Assembly: GCA_020736575.1 (NCBI GenBank) | Contig: JAGPYM010000008.1 | Coordinates: 1,596,001 to 1,660,000, forward strand | Source of the DNA: Thelonectria olida | Lineage: Eukaryota > Ascomycota > Sordariomycetes > Hypocreales > Nectriaceae | DNA: 64,000 nucleotides | Direction of reading: 5' to 3' | Shown here: positions 24,222-35,006 of the stretch, piece by piece | Layout: the number at the start of each line of letters is the position of its first letter | Position numbering within the stretch: the first letter of the stretch is position 1 | The notes under the pieces: model-generated | Told to the model about the DNA's origin: nothing | Database searches by the model: none | What the model saw: the letters and a program-made list of their open reading frames with translations, nothing else | Made by a program: the position numbers and the translations under genes

Positions 24222-24806
24222 GGCTGTTTAGCCAAGTAAGCTCAAATAAGAGAATCATTCGACAAATGCGTTTGAGACTGTAAGACGAACTGCTCTCTCA
24301 TCAGATACACTTGAAGGGCGAACGCCTCCTTGTCTTGTCGTGTCTGAAATGTTGTCGAAGTCTTTTGTTGCTCACTACAAGGAAAGTCGTCTTTGGCTTC
24401 AATCATGGACATTCTCTACTCTAGTCCTCTGTTGAGTTTCCCAAGTATGAGTGGTACTGTTGGTAATGTTCATTCAAACCAAACGCCGGCGCCCTTTGTC
24501 TCGACATTTGCGCAAATGACTGGAAGAAACCGAATGAACAGCCGCCCTCCATTCAGACAGAGCTCAACTACGTTGATTAGGTATGGAAATGACACAAGAT
24601 GGAAACACACACGCTTGGTGCATCATCCTAATTTCCCGTTCCCACTCGCTCTCGCACTGTACAGAGCCCAATGCTTTTGCAATCCCAAGGACTACTGTCT
24701 GTTGGTCATAGAGCAAGGCCTACTTTCAAACAATATCGCGCAGCCATTTCGGTATAGGTACTAGAAAGTTGGTGTAGTATTTTGAAGCATTGTTCGTCGG
24801 TCACTA
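24222..24806. other. Convergent 3' intergenic region
   Basis: 585 bp between two convergent genes. A 123-codon frame at 24393 has no recognisable features and I do not call it. Confidence 0.45.
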
Positions 24807-26475
24807 TCACTGTACATCCTGACCCTTGTTCACATTGTGCGAGCCACTGGCCAACCCCTCTTGCAAACGATAACCCTTAAACTTCCTGGCCGGAACCCGT
24901 TGATCGAACAAAAGATCGAGTTCCTCATATGTCCGACCAGCCGTCTCAGGGACCCGGAAATAGGCCCAGACAAGGCACACGCCGGCCAGCCCACCAAAGA
25001 AGAATCCCAACTTCCCTTGCATGTTGGCCTCTGCCGGGTTGATCATGTACGGAATGGCTACCGTCATGACGATGCCCAGGACTCCCTGCGCAGCCGTCGC
25101 AGCCGCAATGGTTTTGGAACGCACACGCGTTGCCGAGCATTCCGACAACAGGACGAAACAGAGCGGCCCGATGGAAACATCGTAGAAGAAATTCCAGACC
25201 AACATCAACGCCGATTCAGCCCAGATAGCTCCTGATGGCCGACCAGGGATGCAGTCGAGGATACCGATGATGAACTGCAGAATAACAAGCAGTGCAAGTC
25301 CTCCCACGTAGAGAAAACGGCGACCAAGTCGGGTCAGAAGAAACCACGACACGATGGTGCCAACAAATCCAACGGCTAAATAGGTCAGCAAAGCGTTGCA
25401 TTTCGAGACCGGAGTCAGACTCACCCAAGAACCCAACCGACATGTTAAAGGCCTCGTCCGTTGGCAAGCCCGCCTGTTGGAAGAAGTAGGTCCCATAGTT
25501 GATGAGATAAATGCCACTCAATACTTGGGTGCAATAGACGCCCATCGAAATCTCCGTCCTCAGCCAGTTGCTTCCTCTGAAACAGTCGAGGTACGTGCTG
25601 CCTGCTTCCAGCTCCTGCTCCAGAGCATCCGTCTCGACGATGATGGCTAGCGACGCCGCCACGTTGACCGAAGGAGACGCCAGCCTTCGCAACGAAACCT
25701 CTGCGTCTTGAAGACGGCCCTTTCGGACCAGCCACCATGGGCTTTCTGGAATAAACATGAGCCCAGGGAGAAGGACGAGAATCCAAAACCATTGCAGCGC
25801 AAAGGGGATGGAATAAGCCCAATGGTCACTGAGTTTCTGCGTGCCGGAAGTGACGCCGTTCCCAAGAAGCTGGCCCATGACGAAGCACAGATTGACGTAC
25901 GAAGTGAGGTGGCCACGCAAGGCCATCGGGCAGACCTCTGAGGCATAAGCCGGCGCAATGACAACGTACATGCCCAGCACAAGCCCGCCCAACAACTCTC
26001 CGGCGAGGAGGACAGGCAGGGAGCGGGCGAAGAACTGGATAAAGATGAGGCCGGCCGTCATGACGACGCACGCTGCAAAGGTAATCTTTCGTCCAAAGTA
26101 ATCCATCGGGTAGGCCGCAAACAAGGCGCCAATGACCTGGCCGACGGGATTCCCCATGGACAAGCCCGACTGCCACGCCGCCGTGATGATGTATTCGCCC
26201 TTGTATTCGTAGCCAAAGTCGCGCGCAAACTGGTCAGTCGAGTACAGATTTCCTATGAGCTGAGGGTCGAATGCGAGCATGATGACGCCGATTGAGACGT
26301 AGGCGCTCCATCCTATGGCCTTTGGATAAAGCTTGGCGGCTTCGAGAAAGCCGAGTTGGTGTTCTTGGCGGGCGGCCTCAGTGTGTAGTTCCGACGTGCT
26401 GGGCTCGACGCTGTGGCTCGGCGGATGGTCTAGTTTGGTCGTCGTTTCGCCTGCCATCTTGTCTCCGTCTTTCAT
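24807..26475 (-). CDS. MFS sugar transporter, alpha-glucoside/maltose type
   Basis: Two exons, 26475-25425 and 25375-24807, joined over a 49 bp GTGAGT...TTTAG intron with a CTGAC branch point; 539 aa. The start is ATG at 26475; a further ATG at 26457 is possible. Sugar porter family marks: D-x-x-GRK at the 2-3 loop (MDYFGRKITF), PESPWWLVRKGR after helix 6, LTRLGRR at the 8-9 loop, and VPETAGRTYEELDLLF at the C-terminus. About twelve hydrophobic segments and a hydrophilic N-terminus fit plasma-membrane uptake by H+ symport. The YINYGTYFFQQAG-like stretch (written here as LINYGTYFFQQAGLPTDEAF) matches fungal alpha-glucoside permeases better than hexose carriers. The substrate assignment is by resemblance only. 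Confidence 0.88.
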
Positions 26476-27154
26476 GATTTCATGTGTTTTACCGAAGCTG
26501 TGATGTCGCCGTTTCAAGTGAGGCGATCCCTGATCCTCTCCTTATGTAGTCATGAGATGTCGAGATAGCATCCAACTCATCGACAACGTCCGATTGAACG
26601 ATAACAAACGACAAGACCAACCTTCCTTGTTGCACTCTTTGGCTTTTATCATCCTTCCGGTGAAGTCGGCCCGTGTGCGGGGAAAGATAGCGACGTTGCA
26701 GTTTACACCAAAATCATCGGTCTTGTCCGGCGAAATGGCCGGGTTTTCGTCTCTTCTTTGGCTAGACGACTCTAATTGGAGACAAGAGTCCGGGGTTTTT
26801 TGGCGGGGACAGACACGAAATGGGCGTCAATGCACCGTTGATAGACAAGGGTCTTTTGTGCATGGCAATCAAGTGCCATCTCTCTATCAAGTGACCATTT
26901 TAGCCTGAACATGGTCGAGCTGATGTGAGTGCAGGAGGGGTGGGAGAGTAGTTATCGTCAGACGTCGCACTTCGAGTCGTTCACGTGAGGCCGAAGAAAT
27001 GTGATGTGATTCATTTCGAACAACTATCAGATCTTGAAAGAAAGAGGGTGACAACAGGTATCGGAGAAACAAAGCATCATGTGCAAACAGAACTCCCACA
27101 TATAGTGAGAGTTGATAGAAGAGTAACAGGCCGTCTCAAGCTCCCAGCACTCTC
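26476..27154. other. Promoter region of the transporter and 3' flank of the pectate lyase
   Basis: 679 bp without a supported gene. A motif TTTTTTGGCGGGGACAG occurs at 26798-26814; its meaning is unclear. Confidence 0.4.
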
Positions 27155-27979
27155 TTACCCAGAGCAGTAGCCAACCTTGGTAGGCTCGCAGTCGCCCTCA
27201 CACCCGTCGTAGAGAACACAAGGGTGGTCAGCATCGGTGCAAACATTAATGAGTGTAGCAGTATCCGCATAGTTGTAGTTGATGCCGACAATCTCGCCTC
27301 CATTGTAGGCAGTGGTGCCCTCGACGTACACATTGCGCTGGCACTGGCTGTCACAGTTGCCGCACGATCGGTAGACCTTTCCGTAGTCCTCGGCATAGAA
27401 GTTGATGATGTTAACAGTGCCGCAGCCGTTGTGCTGGATGATCTTGTCCGAGGCGTGGTAGGCGCCGCCGCCGATGATCCACGATTCCTCGCCCTTGGAG
27501 TCGCCTTTCTGTGTAATTGTTAGCCCACGCCCTGTCTCGTGAACGGAAGAGAAACATACAATGGTGATGGCATCCTCGCATACGTCTTCAAACCAGACAA
27601 ACCTCAAGGTACAGGCGCCGAGACAATGGACACCCTCCATTTGGTCAGCTCCGATGATAACGTTCTGGAGCGTGGCCCCCTCCTCGAGGAGGAAGACGGC
27701 GTCGTCGTCACCTGACCCAGAAAAATATTAATACTGTTGCCACAGGAAATATCTTCCATCTGTTATCTACTTACCTCCTTCGCCATCCTCACAGGCACCT
27801 GATCCACGGCCATACTTGACCCAACCGGCGTCAAAGGTTTCACCCGCACCGATTGTGATGGGAGCAGAGATGGTCTTCGAACTAGTGGCCGTCGGGACGC
27901 CTCCCTCGTAGCCCAGACAAGCCAGAGCAGCGGGGATGAGAGCACTGGCAACGACGCCGACCTTGGCCGGAGAAAGCAT
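27155..27979 (-). CDS. Pectate lyase, polysaccharide lyase family 3
   Basis: Three exons, 27979-27775, 27711-27560 and 27508-27155, introns 63 and 51 bp; 236 aa. An N-terminal signal peptide ([20 protein letters not shown]) sends it outside the cell. The rest is the compact PL3 beta-helix: [16 protein letters not shown], then [49 protein letters not shown] across the exon junction, a Cys-rich turn [11 protein letters not shown] and the closing GYCSG. The enzyme cleaves de-esterified polygalacturonate by beta-elimination and needs Ca2+. The length is typical of secreted fungal PL3 enzymes. A TATAAAA box lies 110 bp upstream. Together with the adjacent sugar transporter it suggests plant cell-wall use. 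Confidence 0.93.
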
Positions 27980-28086
27980 ATTGACGATAGGAACAGGATG
28001 CTGATAGGAATAAAATAGGGTCCTGAGAAGTTGTTGTGAGGCGGTGATCCAGGACCTTCTGGTTAAAGTTCTTCGACAAGAAGTGG

Positions 28087-28093
28087 TTTTATA
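28087..28093 (-). promoter_or_regulatory. TATA box of the pectate lyase gene
   Basis: TATAAAA on the minus strand, about 110 bases before the ATG at 27979. Confidence 0.55.
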
Positions 28094-30667
28094 TTCACGA
28101 TTCTGCAAACCTGAACGTCACTGCCCTCAGATGATTGATGGAAACTCATGTCATATGCCTCATCCTGGAAATACCATCGAGAACTGCACGTAGACCGAGA
28201 GCCCGAGCAGCCAATAAACTGTCAGCGCTTCTCCGCAACAAGACTCAATGTCCTCGACATCACAAGGTTCCGACATCCAGGAACGCATCCACGGCATCCT
28301 TTCACGTATGGCCGAGGCGCATTCAGAGTTCCTCCAATCAAGCCGTGATGAGTTGTCGCTACTCCGCGTTATGCCCATGTCGAATCTGGGCCACTCCCGC
28401 GTGGCGGCATGCTCGGGTAGGTCGATGTGAGGCAAAAACACCCCTGTTTCAATTTCCCGACAGGTCATGGCTGCAGGGTTCTCAGACGGATTACGCGTAC
28501 AGCACGAGAGAGTAAGCTTAATGTATTAAGTTGTCCGATAGACTTGTTTATCCGCTCCAACAGTGATGAATGGGACGCTAATGTATTGCCTTGTTTTCGA
28601 GTCCACCGAGCGGTGGGATCATGGTAATGAATCCTTCCGAAGGCTGAGTGGTCCCCAATTGCTTCAACGATCACGGAAGACATGAACCGACTACCGAAAA
28701 CGATAGGATGCAGTTCGATGTCGGCCTTTATGAGGTAATTGATCGCCAGAGAGTTGATCGGACGAGAGACGGGATGAACTGTATGGTGGCATTGGTTTGT
28801 TCCGTCACGGATCCTGGTGAGAGTCGAGCTATCCCCGCTCTTGCAATAGCGCTCCAGCGTTCTATCTATCCTGCAACGGTGGGGATTAATGAGAGACCGA
28901 GTTTTAGACGTAGTAGACTTATGTCATTCTTCGGCTGCATAGTTTCCATGTCACCGTTGGAGCTTCAGTCGCAGCCCATGTGGCCTGCTAACCGGGGTAA
29001 AAAAAGTCTGACATCGATCTTGGGATGCTGTTGTCCTCCCGTCTTAAGGTGTCTTCTCGCAGAGCATTTGAAGGCTCATATCGAAATGTTCAGTCTTTTG
29101 GTCGCAAAACGACTGTACCCTCTAGTCATTAGAGATATTCAAAACATTTGACTCTATGATGCGAACAATCTTAGAGCTCCGAGGACAAGGCGCTAGGTTG
29201 AATCTTTGACACACAGCCGACTTGTCCACATTAGATATTAAGACACCAGTTCCCAAGACTAAAAGAAGGTCACGTGTACTTACAGAGATGACGAAAGAGA
29301 CGGCAGGCCGACGATGATGGCCAGCGAGGCGGTCGAAGCGGACTGAAAGTCAACGAAACACGGCGCCACGACACGGAGTCGAGACTAAGGGACCAACAAA
29401 CTACGGTCCGAGGAACAAGCTATGAAGCGATAGATGCCATATAATATAAACTTAACGGTGAAGATGCATTCTTATAGTGTGGAGCTAATGAGTAAAGGCG
29501 CATCGGGAACTTGGATTGCGGACGGAGTGTAGGTAATAGAAGACTGAGACGAAGGCATTGGGCCCTAGGAGTTATAGACTTTATACTTGGATATGATAAA
29601 AAAGTTTACGAGGAATGAGTTTTTTTTAGAGGCGGCATGTTAATCACAGCATCCCTTTGGCGCGTGTAGGCGGTATTAATCCTAGAATGATCGATATGAT
29701 GCAGACAGTCATTCGGGATGATGCTATGCGGGCGACAGCCGATTGTGCGCCAAAATGGATAATCCCATGCAATTCCCACCAGAGAGTCTGAAAGGACAGG
29801 ACGCAATCGACCGATACGCAGGCATCAATAGATTATAGGTTCAATTGGCTGAACAAAACACCACTGAACGAACACATCACAGGGACGATCGAAAATGGCT
29901 TGAGGCCCCCATGTATTTATTCCACCCCCTTCAATGCAGTCTCCTAGGATGGCTCGTGTCGTCAATTTTATCCTGCTATACACAGAGCTCATCTGCCAGG
30001 AAGTACCTATGTTTATTATTGCGACCAGTCGTTCGATGGAGGCCAGGTATGTTGCATCTTTCCCTGGTCCAATTGGTAAGGAACTCTGAGTGCCTTAGCT
30101 CACGTCAAAAAATGCTCGATCATTCGCCCATTAAACCGATATTCCTGGTGGCCGGATGTTTAATTCCTATTAGACCGCAATTATGACGGAGACGAGTCGA
30201 GATTCGGTCCCAAGTAGAGCCACTTCGGTGAGAAGGGACGTTTCTTGAACTAATTAATAATTTAAGGGCGGGATCTACAAATTCTTGAACGCATCTTCAA
30301 TGAATAATATTTATAGAAGGCCTTCTGGACTAATAATCACCTGAAACTGATATGAATTATGATAGATACCTAGGTACCTTGTAGTGCGACAAAATCGTCC
30401 CAAAGCACCAGCAAAACCCAATAAAAAGAATGAAGCCGTTGACAGTGACGCAATCTTGACGTGAAACGAAATGGGTTTCTATGCTTCAATGAGAATTATT
30501 CAACAGATGTCGTCTCGTTGTTGATAACGTCATTACCCTGTCCAGGAGTTGGAAACTGGCAGAGCAGCAATCATGATGACGTTACCACTTTTCATGTCAT
30601 GTACGTCAGAACTTCACATATTCTTCTATTAAAGATCACAAAATCGGCAAAACGGTGCGCATCAACA
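28094..30667. other. 2.6 kb gene-poor region
   Basis: No gene supported on either strand. Frames are short and uncorrelated with splice sites; the longest (28648-29151 +) has no recognisable motif. 30240-30380 is AT-rich with ATTAATAATTTAAGG and AATAATATTTATAG, consistent with decayed repeat DNA. The right edge is the promoter of the dehydrogenase gene. Confidence 0.45.
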
Positions 30668-31789
30668 ATGCTTCGCCTTTCACGACCACTTCTTTTACCC
30701 TTGCGATATTCTTTTGCTCAACGAGTAAGGCAATTTTCCGTCACCATGTCTCAGGAGGGCCAGCAGTTCAAGCCCGTCAAGGAGAAGCAGGCACAAGATC
30801 TCCCGGGGTACGTTAGCTAAATCCTTACGAGCAGTGAGGAGCACAACACTGACTCTTTTGATTAGCTTGGAGAAACACATGAAGCCCTCCAGCGAAGCTA
30901 CCAAGCTCGAGAGCAAAGATGGGCTTGTCGAGTACATCGCTGCAGGAAAGCTGAAAGGGAACAAGGCCTTGATCACGGGTGGAGAGTAAGTGCTTGGTGG
31001 TAACAACTCGAGTGCACGAATTCTAACACACTTAGCTCTGGAATCGGTCGCTCTGTCGCCGTCTTGTTCGCTCGAGAAGGCTCCGACGTCAGCATCGTTT
31101 ATCTTCCCGAGGAACAAGAAGATGCAGAAGAAACCAAGAAGCTCGTCGAAAAAGAAGGACGCGAGTGCCTGTTGATTGCAGGTAACCTGATGGACAACGA
31201 CACTTGTCGCAAAGCCGTCGATGAACATATGAACAAATTCGGAAAGGTTCACGTCTTGGTCAACAACGCATCGAAACAGATGATGTGCGACGACATTGCC
31301 AAAATTGATCTGGATAATGTGGAGAGTACATTCCGCAGCAACATCATTCAGATGATTGCCATGACGAAATATGCCGTGCCCCATATGGAGAAGGGAGGCT
31401 CGTCAGTATTTCCAAGTTCCGTCTATTCTTATAGCTATCTGACATTGCATAGCATCATCAACGTCACTTCCACGGTGGCCTTCCGTGGCACGCCAAGTAT
31501 GGTGGACTATGCATCGACCAAGGGTGCAATCGTGTCCTTCACACGCTCCCTTGCGAAGCAGTTGGCGAAGAAGGGCATCCGCGTCAACGCCGTAGCTCCG
31601 GGCCCAGTTCATACTCCGCTCCAACCCGCATCTCGACCTGCTGAACAGATGGAAGGTTTTGGAGAGGGAACCGTGCTTGGTAGGCCGGGCCAGCCGAGTG
31701 AAGTTGCCCCCAGCTTTGTCTTCTTGGCATCGAAGGACTCGGAACTGTACTACGGACAGGTACTTCATGCTTACCCGTTTGGCGATTAG
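30668..31789 (+). CDS. Short-chain dehydrogenase/reductase with likely mitochondrial presequence
   Basis: Four exons, 30668-30807, 30866-30985, 31036-31401 and 31453-31789, introns 50-58 bp; 320 aa. It is a classical SDR: the cofactor motif TGGDSGIGR (residues 84-92) spans the second intron, NNAS is present, and the catalytic YASTK has Tyr 228 and Lys 232. The long N-terminal extension before the Rossmann fold and the D in TGGDSGIGR match the YghA/glucose-ribitol dehydrogenase type. Residues 1-27 (basic, hydroxylated, no acidic residues: MLRLSRPLLLPLRYSFAQRV) look like a mitochondrial targeting sequence. A second ATG at residue 27 (MSQEGQQFKPVKEKQ) would give a cytosolic form. The third intron is in frame (51 bp) but is supported by a CTGAC branch point and by the SDR alignment. 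Confidence 0.87.
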
Positions 31790-34203
31790 GAGCTGAGTAG
31801 GTACTTTGGTGTTTTTGTTAATAATTGGAATGAGAGACAAATCTCTATTCCCGAAGTATGATAGTCGCAAATAATCTGTATTCATACGTCATTGCCTGTG
31901 CTGTCGTCGCCAAGGGGATTGTCGAGGACCACCGAGGCAGTGGTGGTTCATGACTCGGAGAATACAGTCGCTGCTCCATGGTATGAAAAGCAGATATGGA
32001 CATCATCTATCGTTAGGCAAGAAACGCACACTGACCTCGCTTGGCCTTCGATAAAGTAGTACGATAGCTTGAATAATAACCCTTTGAAACTTGCTCATTT
32101 TACCATGTTAAAAAGCCGATGAATTCCGAGTTGGTTTTTTTCCGTGATTTCATCTTCTCCAAGCATATCTTTAGGTCATCTGCTAACTCCTATTTTAGCT
32201 GCGTCGTTGAACAAGTAGCATACAGCCATTCCCTTTGCCGAACACGCGTGCAGCTAAGCAATGAAACCCTGGTATTAACGGTCTTTTCAGGCCACAGTTG
32301 AGAGTGACATAGCATCCTCCTGCATTAAAGTACCGGAGCGTGAAGTGCAATTTGCATTCCACTTCAACGCATGCACCAAGTTGAAATCCAACTACAATGC
32401 ATGAATGAAGTTGAAAATTCAACGTGTACCCAACGATGCAATCAACGCGGCATCCCGTCTCCACTTTCAATCCTCCTCACCCTCTTGCGAGGCAAAAAAA
32501 CCCAATGGGGGATCAGCTACATGTTTCGGCCCAAGTTTACCTTATTAGGTTCGGTTTGCAATCTATGGGTGGGCAGAATGAAGGGTCCTGGATAAGGCTG
32601 CCCGTTGTGGATTTTCGTAGAAGACAGTTTCAGAGTTCACAAAGGGACAATTTTCGATCGTCGACATCTGCTATGGCTTGGATAGATTGCAGGGCGAGTT
32701 AACTGCTTTGAAACTGCAGCCACACGTCGGACTCAGCCCCAAATAAGCACATCCCCAGGTATAATCGTCGACTGTACCTGTGTGACCTCAGGCCAAGGGT
32801 GGAGGTTGCTAACTGATGCAACATGAGTGAAACGAGATAACCCAATTGGCCTCTCAAGGGGTCAGCTGGCCCTTGTGAGGCCAGCCATGTCACCTTGAGA
32901 ATGTGATGTGTCTTGCCAAGACATGAAGCCCAGGACGGAAGACTGTAGAGACAGTGCAGCAAACACACTTTGCATTCCTCTCTTGACTATCCGCCCACAC
33001 TAGCCAAGTCATCGCAAGGACCTGAACCGACCTCGTCATGGTCTGCAGCCGTCCAACCCCATGCCCCAAGCCGGACCTGCATTAGATCTACCTCAGTAAG
33101 AAAGCAAGGCACCACCTCGGAGATCTAAGTGGTAGGGCTGTGTGGTTGCACGTACGTATCGGATGCGCCGGGATCAACCTTGGTCTAGCTCCCGCTCCTT
33201 GGCTCCAGCCCCCCCCCCCCCCCCCCCCCCCCAACTCTCATTGTTTGCGAATCTCGGCCCTGAACGACCCGACCTCTTGTTCCGATGACCCGACTAGCAC
33301 CTGTCTCATGGGTTTGTGTTGGTTTTCCCTTTGTGTCTTCATATTGTGAGTGCTTGCGACTTCTGTGAAGACAAGCCCTCAACCCATTGCGCTAACGGAA
33401 CCACTGACTGCTCATGGTCTGTCTTGCTGGTTCATCATTCTGTTGATTTTCTAGATGTATCCGCGTACTACACATCACCTGGCGCCCGTTTGTGGGTAGA
33501 TATCAATAGCCTCTCCTCAATACGAAGGACACGTCTGCGTCAGGCCCCCGAGTACGTAAAATGTTTCGGATTTGGGGACGGACTGTTTCTTCGACTGACG
33601 GCCCGGTTGTAGCTCTCTCTAGATATATGGTTATGTTTCTTGCACTGCCAATGTAGCTAATAATCATCCAGATTCTTAGCTGAGCAAGATCTTAAAGCGG
33701 CAACGAAAACGCGAGAACTGGGGCAATCACTAGAATAGTTGACCGACTGCGCTCAAACAGTTGTGAGCGACCTCCGCGCATTTGCATTGTTCTACATCGA
33801 AGGTTGAGACTCCCAAGCAACACATGAAAGGCTACTTCTGGCCGATTTACGAGGGCCTAAGCTCTTGTGTTGAATCTTATTCACAAATTTCGAGCCTGTC
33901 TGGACTCGAGTTTGACAAAACACAATGGCAACACAATGGATCAGCTGGATCTGGTCCTGGCAGTATCACCAGAGCATATGGCAAAAACCAACAGAAGAGC
34001 CAAGATTTGGCCCCATCTAGAACTTGAAATAACATCTAATTACGCCGTCAGCTTATTTTGTTGACACAGAGATAGACCTCAAGTGCTCGCAAACGTGCAG
34101 AGAAGGGATGAACAAGACAATCCTATTAGTCACGGCAAGCAAAAGTACCTCATCCCATGTCTATTATTACTCGATAGCTCCAAGAGGTCTAACATTACAG
34201 AAC
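31790..34203. other. 2.4 kb gene-poor region with poly-C tract
   Basis: No coding sequence supported. It contains short self-complementary stretches around AAGTTGAAATCCAACT at 32379-32394 and a 24-base C run at 33209-33232. The last bases lead to the TATA box of the small secreted-protein locus. Confidence 0.45.
33209..33232 (+). repeat. Homopolymer run of 24 C
   Basis: An uninterrupted run of 24 cytosines, far longer than any other homopolymer in the window. It lies in non-coding DNA and its exact length is likely to be unreliable. Confidence 0.8.
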
Positions 34204-34211
34204 TATATAAA
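34204..34211 (+). promoter_or_regulatory. TATA box of the broken secreted-protein gene
   Basis: TATATAAA about 119 bases before the ATG at 34323, followed by a C/A-rich leader (ACCACACCTCCAGACC). The promoter looks intact although the gene is interrupted. Confidence 0.6.
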
Positions 34212-34322
34212 GGGGGCGAAGGCCAGTTGAGAGCGAGTCAACCACACCTCCAGACCAACCCTGAACCATCACAAACATTCTCACTCAATTTTCAAGCCCT
34301 CTCACCTCATCTACTTGCCACT

Positions 34323-34672
34323 ATGCATCTCGCTTCGACCCACACTGCTGTGCTCACTTCCCTCAGCCTTGCCTCTGCTGAATGCTACAACAGCGGCGCG
34401 TACTGGGGCAGCGGCCAGTAACTCTACCAGGCCAAGTATTGGGTCGGACAGGTCTGCCGCGGCAACCTGGGCGGCCGCGACTTCAACGCCAAAGAGAGAC
34501 GTACCGCTTGTTACAACATTGGCGATGGCACACACGCTATTTTCGAGATGGCGTACCATGGGAGCAATGCGAAGCGCCATATGAGCGCCAGCGATTGTCT
34601 TCACCATCTCACCGGCTTTATCAACGGCTGCTCCCGCGGCGGCCACCATAACGACGGACGATGGGAGTACCG
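34323..34672 (+). pseudogene. Small cysteine-rich secreted protein gene interrupted by one TAA
   Basis: From ATG 34323 the frame reads a signal peptide (MHLASTHTAVLTSLSLASA) and the start of a mature protein (ECYNSGAYWGSG), meets TAA at 34419-34421, then stays open in the same frame for another 83 codons to a good donor site (CG|GTAAGT at 34673). The downstream part has regularly spaced cysteines and Gly-rich motifs (VCRGNLGGRDF, NGCSRGGHH) and looks like the rest of the same small secreted protein. I could not find the last exon. The interruption is a single nonsense change, of a type a C to T transition in a Gln codon would give. Either a recently killed gene, or one read through or miscalled at this base. 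Confidence 0.65.
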
Positions 34673-35006
34673 GTAAGTTCTTTGCCTTTTCAGTGTCATG
34701 CCGCAAGATCTGGACTGTATGTGATGCTATTGTTCAACTGCCCAAATTTGAGATGTGAGACGTTAGTTGAGAACACTTGTGTCAGGGCTTGGACTTCCTG
34801 GTTTCGAGGTCTGTGGAACAGGGAAGCAGAGGTTGGACACGTCTTGAGAACGAGACGGATGGAGGTTTTTTCAACCAACCAGTTTGCTGGTACAGTTTTT
34901 CCACCTTGCAAATCGTCGTATAAATTAGGTTTAGTCAATAATTCAACTCATTCATTCAACAATATCTTTAAGGTGCAGTCATCGGTTCAAAGAGACCACA
35001 CGTTGG
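34673..35006. other. 3' flank shared by the broken secreted-protein gene and the giant gene
   Basis: 334 bp. A 156-codon + strand frame (34661-35131) crosses it but overlaps the C-terminal exon of the giant minus-strand gene and has no recognisable motif. Confidence 0.4.

Noticed and set aside
28648..29151. 167-codon + strand frame as a gene
   Set aside because: No motif, no codon bias like the neighbours, and sits in gene-poor DNA; probably chance.
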